This document shows, piece by piece, positions 57,971-64,000 of a stretch of 64,000 nt of DNA. Both the position numbers and the translations under genes were made by a program. The notes beneath the pieces are model-generated. The model saw only the letters and a program-made list of their open reading frames with translations, did not search any database and was not told the DNA's origin. Position 1 is the stretch's first letter. The number at the start of each line of letters is the position of its first letter. The stretch comes from Rossellomorea marisflavi. GTDB lineage: Bacteria > Bacillota > Bacilli > Bacillales > Bacillaceae_B. The DNA is taken from NCBI RefSeq assembly GCF_001274775.1, contig NZ_LGUE01000001.1, forward strand, positions 313,302 to 377,301, read 5' to 3'.

Positions 57971-60236
57971 AGTCGATAGGGAGTTCTTTCTGTACGGAGG
58001 GATCTCCGTGTTGGCAGGGACGCTTCTGGCACTTCAATGGGTTTGGGGTGCTTTCGTTCTTTCCCTTCTGTTTCTCTCCTTACTCTTGCGGAAATCCCCC
58101 CGGATCTTCTTTTGCTGCTTCCTTATCTTCCTCTCATATCTGAACGGACTCTACCAACAGAACAGCCGATTCAGCATCCTTTCTCCAGATCAAACCACTT
58201 TCCGGATCACCTTCACGAGCAACCCATCCATCGACGGAAACCGCTTTTCTTCCCCCGTTGACATAGGAGGGGAAGCCACAGCCCTCACCTACTACCTTTC
58301 CACCCCATCCGAAAAAGAGCGATTCTCATCGATAACCCCAGGGACTTCCTGTACAGTATCAGGGGAGCTCAAGACCCCAAGGGGAAGCGGAAACCCGGGT
58401 TTATTCGATTATAAGGAGTATTTGTATCACCAGAAGACCTATTGGACCCTTAAAGTCGACTCTTTTGGCACCTGTGCCCCATCCAACAGTTGGAGCGATC
58501 AACTTGTACAGATCAGGGCTGAGGGATTGAAGATGATCGAGAGGTCCTTTCCCCCTGAAGCGGTCGGCATCACCCAGGCCCTGCTATTCGGGGAAACGGG
58601 GGAGATAGCAGAAGAGACACTGGAAGCATACAGGGCCCTTGGAGTCGTTCATCTACTTGCGATCTCGGGTCTTCATGTTGGGCTCATCTCGGCCTGTGTA
58701 TTCTTCCTGCTTCTCCGTGCGGGAGTGCGGAAAGAACGTGCAGGGTGGGTCGTGATCGTGTTCCTTCTTGGTTATATGGTCCTAACGGGTGCCGCACCAT
58801 CCGTCGTGAGGGCTTCGTCCATGCTCATCGTCATCCTCCTAGGGCAAAAAGCCTTCCTTGGGATTAAAACTCTCGATAGTCTCAGTATCATCTTTAGCGT
58901 AATGGTCTTTTATGACCCCTTCCTCTTGTTTCATGCCGGATTCCAGCTGTCCTTCTTTGTCAGTTTTTCACTCGTCCTCTCCTCCGATCGGATCCTCTCG
59001 AGCTCTTCAACACTTCTGCAGGCCTTTAAGGTGACCTACGTTTCCCAGGTGGCATCCTTACCTTTCATCCTCCATCATTTCTTTGAGTTTTCCGTGATCG
59101 GATTTGTAACGAATCTATTTTACGTTCCACTCTATTCCCTCATCATCCTCCCTGCGGCTTTCATCCTGTATGCTGCCACCATCATGGGCATTCATCTTCC
59201 TTTTGCCATGGATCTTTATCAATCCTTGCTTGGATGGACGGATCGATTCTCTGTGTTCCTTGCATCCTTCCCGTTCAGTACGCTCATTCTTGGCAGGCCC
59301 CACGCAATCGTGACGGCCGGTTATTTCGGCATCATCTGGGTTGGTTTTATGCTCATGGAAAAGGGGAGACAAATCAAAACCGCTGTGATCCTTGTTTTAT
59401 TTATCAGTCTCCATCTCATGTGGAATACCTTTCGTCCGTACGGTGAAATCTCGTTCATTGATGTCGGGCAGGGGGATGCAATCCTTATCGATCTTCCCTT
59501 TAACCAAGGAACATATCTGATCGATACAGGTGGGAATCTGATCTTCCCCCATGAAGAATGGGAGGAGAGGAAGAAGGCCTTCTCGACGGGGAAGGATATC
59601 GTAGTGCCTTATTTGAAAAGCAAGGGCATCGGGTCGATCGACAAACTGATTCTTACCCACGGCGACCTTGATCATGTAGGCGGGGCGGTGGATGTACTCG
59701 AAGGGATGAAAGTAAAGGAAGTGTGGATTTCGCCGGGAAGCGCTCAAAAGGAAGTGATGGCGGAAGTCATGTTGGCTGCAAAAGGAAGTGAAGTCAGTGA
59801 GGCAAAGATGGGGGACGCGTGGCAGGCGGGTGACAGCTCGTTTTCGATCCTTTCACCCGATGACGATGTATATGAGGGGAATGATGACTCCCTTGTGATT
59901 TATGCCCATATCGGCGGGATGAAATGGCTCTTCACCGGAGATCTGGAAGAAAGCGGGGAACGGAAGATGATCCGCCGGTATAACGTTGAAGCGGACGTCC
60001 TGAAGGTCGGTCACCACGGAAGTGCATCAAGTACGTCGGCTGAATTTTTGGAAACGGTGGACCCAAAAGTGGCCATTATTTCAGCCGGCAAGGATAATCG
60101 ATTCGGACATCCGCACCCCGATGTGGTGGCTCGCCTGGATAAGGGCGGCATTATAATCTACAACACAGCGGATGATGGGGCGGTGACCTATCGTTTTTGG
60201 AGGGGAAGCGGAACGTTTTCTGCCCACCGGCCATAG
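57963..60236 (+). CDS. comEC: Competence DNA channel ComEC
   Basis: 757-residue polytopic membrane protein through which single-stranded DNA enters. N-terminal OB-type domain, competence domain with about eight membrane helices (LLAISGLHVGLISACVFFLL, LTGAAPSVVRASSMLIVIL), and a C-terminal metallo-beta-lactamase-like nuclease domain keeping its motifs: FIDVGQGDAILIDLP, THGDLDHVGG and VGHHGSASST. The complete chain suggests a working uptake machine. Confidence 0.96.
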   Translation: MNRVDREFFLYGGISVLAGTLLALQWVWGAFVLSLLFLSLLLRKSPRIFFCCFLIFLSYLNGLYQQNSRFSILSPDQTTFRITFTSNPSIDGNRFSSPVDIGGEATALTYYLSTPSEKERFSSITPGTSCTVSGELKTPRGSGNPGLFDYKEYLYHQKTYWTLKVDSFGTCAPSNSWSDQLVQIRAEGLKMIERSFPPEAVGITQALLFGETGEIAEETLEAYRALGVVHLLAISGLHVGLISACVFFLLLRAGVRKERAGWVVIVFLLGYMVLTGAAPSVVRASSMLIVILLGQKAFLGIKTLDSLSIIFSVMVFYDPFLLFHAGFQLSFFVSFSLVLSSDRILSSSSTLLQAFKVTYVSQVASLPFILHHFFEFSVIGFVTNLFYVPLYSLIILPAAFILYAATIMGIHLPFAMDLYQSLLGWTDRFSVFLASFPFSTLILGRPHAIVTAGYFGIIWVGFMLMEKGRQIKTAVILVLFISLHLMWNTFRPYGEISFIDVGQGDAILIDLPFNQGTYLIDTGGNLIFPHEEWEERKKAFSTGKDIVVPYLKSKGIGSIDKLILTHGDLDHVGGAVDVLEGMKVKEVWISPGSAQKEVMAEVMLAAKGSEVSEAKMGDAWQAGDSSFSILSPDDDVYEGNDDSLVIYAHIGGMKWLFTGDLEESGERKMIRRYNVEADVLKVGHHGSASSTSAEFLETVDPKVAIISAGKDNRFGHPHPDVVARLDKGGIIIYNTADDGAVTYRFWRGSGTFSAHRP

Positions 60237-60247
60237 GATGGGAGTAT

Positions 60248-60360
60248 GAAAAAAAGGCAGACCGGTAAAAGCGTCATGGAGCTTCAAGTCATGTGTAGGA
60301 TACTTCGGTGAGTACCATATACGGGAATTGAAGAACCGTGACCCTTTTTGGTCTGCCTCC
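60248..60360 (-). terminator. Long inverted repeat after yqzM / comEC
   Basis: AGGCAGACC (about 60257) pairs with GGTCTGCCT (about 60350-60358) across roughly 90 bases, with an inner GCTTCAA/TTGAAG pair. On the minus strand it ends in T7, so it can terminate yqzM. The long loop may hold further structure. Confidence 0.55.
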
Positions 60361-60371
60361 TTCCTGTTCTT

Positions 60372-60506
60372 TTATGAACCGATGAGTTTGATAACGGTTG
60401 CAATTACGAACATGACAGCGAAGAAGCCAAAAGAGACAACAAAGCCGACGCCTGAATCTACTGCATCATTACGTTTCGATTGTACGTTCTTTTCGAATTG
60501 ATTCAA
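60372..60506 (-). CDS. yqzM: YqzM-family small membrane protein
   Basis: 44 residues from TTG 60506 (AGGAGGGG 7 nt upstream): MNQFEKNVQSKRNDAVDSG then one membrane helix (VGFVVSFGFFAVMFVIATVI). Nearly identical to Bacillus YqzM as remembered and in the same place between comEC and holA. Function unknown. Confidence 0.92.
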   Translation of the reverse strand: MNQFEKNVQSKRNDAVDSGVGFVVSFGFFAVMFVIATVIKLIGS

Positions 60507-60801
60507 CTTTTACCCCTCCTATTTCTATTTTAGTATAGAGCATCACCCGGTAAAAATCTATACTTTCACTTTACATTTTCCTTTACTGACAAGAGTTGTC
60601 ACCCATAAGACCGAGGCGTGGGGTGACACTAATCTACAAGAGGGAAATACCGCTGCAGCTCAAGGTTCCTAGGTCTTTTGCTGTCGCGTTAATATAGATA
60701 TAGGGGGTGTCCTTTACGGCGGGCGTCCCCTTTTCCACTTGCCAAATGGGTAAAGCTTTTCTACCATAGAGGGATAGAAAGAAATATTGGAGAGTGCTGT
60801 C
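60507..60801 (+). other. Structured intergenic region upstream of holA
   Basis: No ORF seen. It contains an inverted repeat GTCACCC / GGGGTGAC (about 60597-60626) and a terminator-like hairpin GGGG..GGGCGTCCCC with T4 (about 60699-60735). Together these could mark a short non-coding transcript or a holA leader; no known riboswitch consensus is recognised. Confidence 0.4.
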
Positions 60802-61821
60802 TTGGTTATCGATATCTGGAAGAAAATAGAGAATGCCCGATTCTCCCCGATTTACTTAGTTTACGGAAATGAATCATTTATTATTAACGAAACCCGGCAA
60901 AGGATCATATCCCATGCCATCACGGAAGAAGAAATGGACTTCAACTTTTCAACCTATGATTTGGAAGAAACACCGGTGGAAGTGGCGATTGAAGATGCCG
61001 AAACCTTTCCATTCATGGGAGAGAGGAGAGTCGTGATCCTTCAGAACCCCATCTTCCTGACATCGGAGAAATCAAAGGGGAAAGTGGAGCATAACGTAAA
61101 GCGCCTGGAAGATTACATACAGTCACCAGCCCCATACACGATCCTTGTCATCACAGCTCACTATGAAAAGCTGGATGAGCGCAAAAAGATCACGAAAGCC
61201 TTGAAAAAAGCGGGAGAGGTGGTCGAGGCAAAAAAACTGTCGGAACAGGAGCTGAAATCGTGGATCCGCGAGCGTGCCACGACGCACGGGGTCCAGATCG
61301 ATGAAGAAGCAGTGGAACTCCTCATCAACCTTGCCGGGACCAATTTGATGATGCTCACTCAGGAATTGGACAAGCTGTCCCTCTATGCAAGTGATACGAA
61401 CCTCGTCGATGCCGCCGTCGTAGAAAAGCTCACGGCCCGTTCTCTTGAACAAAATATCTTCGCCCTCGTCGACAAGGTCGTCCAAAGGCGTACCGATGAG
61501 GCACTCAGGATCTATTATGACCTCTTGAAGCAGAACGAAGAGCCCCTAAAGATCCTGGCCATCCTTGCCGGTCAGTTCCGCTTGATCTATGGAGTCAAGG
61601 AGCTTTCGAGAAGAGGCTACGGCCAACAAAAAATAGCCACCAACCTAAAAGTCCACCCATTCAGGGTGAAGCTCGCCGCAGGCCAGGCAAAACACTTCGA
61701 CGACGCGCAGCTATCCCGCATCATCGACCTCCTCTCACAGGGAGATTACGAAATCAAATCCGGAAAAATCAAAAAAGAACTCATGATCGAGCTCTTCCTC
61801 TTAAAGCTGCATGCCCTATGA
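60802..61821 (+). CDS. holA: DNA polymerase III subunit delta
   Basis: 339 residues (YqeN), clamp-loader subunit that opens the beta clamp. N-terminal AAA-like domain (YLVYGNESFIINETRQRI; ETFPFMGERRVVIL), SYIQSPAPYT-like block, and C-terminal collar (RSLEQNIFALVDKVVQR, NLKVHPFRVKLA). TTG 60802 is the start: GGAGAG is 7 nt before it. The frame upstream to 60787 overlaps that site. Confidence 0.95.
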   Translation: MVIDIWKKIENARFSPIYLVYGNESFIINETRQRIISHAITEEEMDFNFSTYDLEETPVEVAIEDAETFPFMGERRVVILQNPIFLTSEKSKGKVEHNVKRLEDYIQSPAPYTILVITAHYEKLDERKKITKALKKAGEVVEAKKLSEQELKSWIRERATTHGVQIDEEAVELLINLAGTNLMMLTQELDKLSLYASDTNLVDAAVVEKLTARSLEQNIFALVDKVVQRRTDEALRIYYDLLKQNEEPLKILAILAGQFRLIYGVKELSRRGYGQQKIATNLKVHPFRVKLAAGQAKHFDDAQLSRIIDLLSQGDYEIKSGKIKKELMIELFLLKLHAL

Positions 61822-61902
61822 AGAGGAAAAAGCATGACATGCACAATATGAATACTTAATACGATCCATTATGGGAAACCCCATTAACAATCACAGAGTG
61901 GA

Positions 61903-62033
61903 TTGAAGCGGAAGGGGCTTGACTCCGACGGGAAGAGAGGAAAGCTCGAGACCCCGGAAGCGCAGCCGAGGAGGCTCGACTTCCTCCCCGCGGAAAGCAA
62001 GCGCCTGTAGCGAAAAGGAACGGACTACCTTCC
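61903..62033 (+). repeat. Dispersed intergenic repeat, copy C
   Basis: GC-rich, non-coding, between holA and the rpsT terminator. Same element as 14806-14930 (opposite strand) and the diverged 39806-39915; shared blocks include GAAGCGGA, GACTCC, GAGACCCCG, CGAGGAGGCT and CCCCGCGGAAAGCAAGCG. Confidence 0.75.
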
Positions 62034-62077
62034 ACCTCACTCCCCATCTTCAAAAAAGCACCTATAAACACAAAAAA

Positions 62078-62109
62078 ACCATTCCGATCGTAAAACGGAA
62101 TGGTTTTTT
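62078..62109. terminator. Terminator of rpsT
   Basis: ACCATTCCG / CGGAATGGT stem with T-runs on both strands. Confidence 0.88.
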
Positions 62110-62111
62110 CA

Positions 62112-62363
62112 TTAGTTCGCTTTTTTCATTAGGCGAGCTTTTTGGCGATCCGCAGTGTTTTTGTGGATCAAACCTTTTTGAGCTGCTTTGTCAAGCTGGC
62201 TCACGGCTACTTTCACTAGTTCTTGAGCGTTATCTTCGTTATTAGTAGCTGCCGCTTCTGCTTTCTTGATCGCAGTACGCATTGAAGATTTCACAGCTGC
62301 ATTTTTAACGTTGCGTTCGTTGTTTGTTCTCACGCGTTTAATAGCTGATTTAATGTTTGGCAT
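62112..62363 (-). CDS. rpsT: 30S ribosomal protein S20
   Basis: 83 residues, [18 protein letters not shown]..., Lys/Ala-rich three-helix protein binding the 5' domain of 16S rRNA. ATG 62363 follows AGGAGGTGACAGAA. In the opposite direction to holA and gpr, as in B. subtilis. Confidence 0.98.
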   Translation of the reverse strand: MPNIKSAIKRVRTNNERNVKNAAVKSSMRTAIKKAEAAATNNEDNAQELVKVAVSQLDKAAQKGLIHKNTADRQKARLMKKAN

Positions 62364-62553
62364 TTCTGTCACCTCCTACAAAAGGTTCGAGATTCTATTT
62401 GACTCGTGTATATTCCTAACTAATAAGAACAAGTGATATTTTATCAAACGCACCGGCAGAATGCAATACTCAGGATGAATTTAAACGGGTGAATGAAGCC
62501 GGGTGCTTAAGGAAAATATAATAGCAAGAATCCAGACGTGGGGGTATGCGCGC

Positions 62554-63666
62554 ATGAAAAAGGAAGAAAACCTCGATTTAAGTGTTTATGAAGTCCGAAC
62601 TGATCTCGCCGTTGAAGCAAGGGAGATGGCACTCGCCGACCAGGGGGAGGATCAATCTGAAATACCCGGGGTCATTATCAAAGAAAAGGAAGAGGACGAG
62701 GTAAAAGTGTCCCTAGTGTCCGTTTCTAAGGAAGGCGAAGAGAAGATCGGAAAAAAGGCCGGGAACTATCTGACCATTGAAGCCTTTGGTATTCGTGAAG
62801 AGGACACGGAGCTCCAGCAACGGGTCGAGAAAATATTTGCAAGGGAATTTTCACGATTCATTGAGAACAAAAACATCACGAAAGACGCCAGCTGTCTGAT
62901 CGTAGGACTGGGGAACTGGAATGTGACGCCAGATTCTCTTGGACCAAGGGTATGCGAAGATGTCATCGTGACCAGGCATCTGTTCAGGCTTCAGCCTGAA
63001 TCTGTCGAGGAAGGGTATCGCTCCGTGAGTGCCATCGTTCCAGGCGTCATGGGGCTTACAGGAATCGAGACGAGCGATATTATCTTCGGTGTAGTGGAAA
63101 AGTCAAAACCGGACTTCATCATCGCCATTGATGCCCTTGCCTCAAGGTCCATTGAGCGTGTGAATGCCACCATTCAGATCTCTGATACGGGAATACACCC
63201 GGGTTCAGGTGTGGGGAACAAAAGAAAAGGGTTGGATGAAGAGACGCTCGGTGTACCCGTCTTTGCCATCGGTGTACCGACTGTACTCGACGCCGTCACG
63301 ATTGTCAGCGATACAGTGGATTTTCTATTGAAGCATTTCGGCAAAGAGATGAGGGAAGGAGACCGGCCGTCCCGGTCCCTTGCCCCGGCCGGACTCAGCT
63401 TTGGTGAAAGACGCAAGCTTACCGATGATGACCTGCCGGAGGAAGCTCACCGGCAAACGTTTTTGGGAGTCGTCGGAAACCTCGGTGATGATGAGAAAAG
63501 GAAGCTGATCCATGAAGTCCTGGCCCCGATCGGCCATAATCTCATGGTCACGCCGAAGGAAGTGGATGTGTTCATCGAAGATATGGCAAACCTGATCGCC
63601 AACGGGCTGAATGCTGCACTTCATGAAGCGGTCGACCAGGACGATACAGGATTCAAAACGAGATAG
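62554..63666 (+). CDS. gpr: Germination protease GPR (zymogen)
   Basis: 370 residues from ATG 62554. Cleaves small acid-soluble spore proteins during germination. The pro-peptide ends at YEVR before TDLAVEARE, the known autoprocessing site. Catalytic-region Asp residues lie in TDLAVE and [48 protein letters not shown] and [12 protein letters not shown] are family blocks. Expected to be made in the forespore (sigma-F/G); I could not place those promoters with confidence. Confidence 0.96.
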   Translation: MKKEENLDLSVYEVRTDLAVEAREMALADQGEDQSEIPGVIIKEKEEDEVKVSLVSVSKEGEEKIGKKAGNYLTIEAFGIREEDTELQQRVEKIFAREFSRFIENKNITKDASCLIVGLGNWNVTPDSLGPRVCEDVIVTRHLFRLQPESVEEGYRSVSAIVPGVMGLTGIETSDIIFGVVEKSKPDFIIAIDALASRSIERVNATIQISDTGIHPGSGVGNKRKGLDEETLGVPVFAIGVPTVLDAVTIVSDTVDFLLKHFGKEMREGDRPSRSLAPAGLSFGERRKLTDDDLPEEAHRQTFLGVVGNLGDDEKRKLIHEVLAPIGHNLMVTPKEVDVFIEDMANLIANGLNAALHEAVDQDDTGFKTR

Positions 63667-63690
63667 CCCCCTGCCTGGAGGGGGTTTTTT
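63665..63690 (+). terminator. Terminator after gpr
   Basis: GCCCCCT / AGGGGG compact stem with T6 tail, overlapping the gpr stop. Confidence 0.85.
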
Positions 63691-63804
63691 GCATGGGGGT
63701 TTAAATCCGGGGGGAAATCCCGATAATGCTATTAATTGCCGTTCTATCATCTCTATCAGATGAATAGAAATACTAGTGAGAGGCATGAAAGAAGGTGCCT
63801 GATT

Positions 63805-64000
63805 ATGGTAGAAAGTAATCGGAATCGCTCTCTGACGGGGCTTTTCAAAAAGCCTGCCCTTCTCTTGTTCACCCTGACCCTCATCCCGGCCGGACATTTC
63901 TACAGTCATCCGCCTGAAGGAAAAGTGTTCTTGTATTTCACCCATTCCGAGGAAGCCTATGTGGACGGAAGTACGGTCATGGACGCAGGGGTCATGATCA
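63805..64000 (+). CDS. spoIIP: SpoIIP-like sporulation protein, 3' end cut by window
   Basis: 65 codons visible from ATG 63805 (GAAGGTG 7 nt upstream). One membrane helix (ALLLFTLTLIPAG) is followed almost at once by VFLYFTHSEEAYVDG, which looks like the amidase-fold His/Glu motif of SpoIIP (peptidoglycan hydrolase driving engulfment). Being next to gpr supports spoIIP. The usual stretch of some 100 or more residues between helix and catalytic motif is missing, so it may be a short paralogue. Confidence 0.6.
   Translation, partial: MVESNRNRSLTGLFKKPALLLFTLTLIPAGHFYSHPPEGKVFLYFTHSEEAYVDGSTVMDAGVMI

Overview
This window is a contiguous piece of chromosome from an endospore-forming, naturally competent Bacillaceae. 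Gene order and protein sequences follow, from memory, the Bacillus subtilis relA-yrvJ-hisS-aspS-alaS-udk-greA-mtnN region and then the yqeG-comE-holA-rpsT-gpr region. The GC content looks close to 50 percent and starts are a mix of ATG, TTG and GTG behind strong Shine-Dalgarno sequences. This suggests a Rossellomorea-like genus (marisflavi/aquimaris type) rather than B. subtilis itself, but the genus is an inference. No phage, insertion sequence, rRNA, tRNA or CRISPR array was seen.

Layout. 1-10.9 kb: the end of relA, dtd, a convergent SH3-domain cell-wall amidase, a T-box-controlled hisS-aspS operon, 6S RNA, an NhaC-type antiporter and tcdA. 11-14.8 kb: a self-regulated GntR/ABC transporter operon of the yhcEFGHI type. 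15-20.4 kb: spore-coat transglutaminase tgl, rarA, then cymR, cysteine desulfurase and mnmA (sulfur and tRNA thiolation), ending in a 124-bp tandem repeat. 20.5-28.2 kb: TPR protein, recD2, three small genes, and T-box-controlled alaS. 28.2-35.5 kb: yrzL-ruvX-yrzB-mltG-yrrM, udk, greA, pbpI and yrrS. 35.5-39.8 kb: the yrrT-mtnN-mccA-mccB-yrhC operon, which turns methionine-cycle products into cysteine and is probably under CymR.

39.8-49.5 kb is the accessory part. It holds a run of very small ORFs including yrzI, separated by terminators; yunB; a membrane microprotein; and an operon of an XpaC-like membrane coiled-coil protein, a solute-binding plus von Willebrand A protein, and TelA. After these come an uninterrupted sigK, a collagen-like protein with a beta-helix C-terminus, and a small Gly/Tyr-rich spore-type protein. 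Sequences fitting sigma-K promoters (AC, 16-17 bp, CATANNNT) precede tgl, the collagen gene and the Gly/Tyr-rich gene, so this looks like a late mother-cell, spore-surface neighbourhood.

49.5-64 kb: divergent pssA and psd; sda with a DnaA-box cluster, which links replication to sporulation onset; the yqeG-yqeH-aroE-yqeI-nadD-yqeK-rsfS-yqeM operon (ribosome assembly, NAD, shikimate); comEA-comEB-comEC for DNA uptake; yqzM; holA; rpsT; gpr; and the start of a SpoIIP-like gene cut by the window end. Three copies of a roughly 120-bp dispersed repeat lie in intergenic spaces at about 14.8, 39.8 and 61.9 kb.
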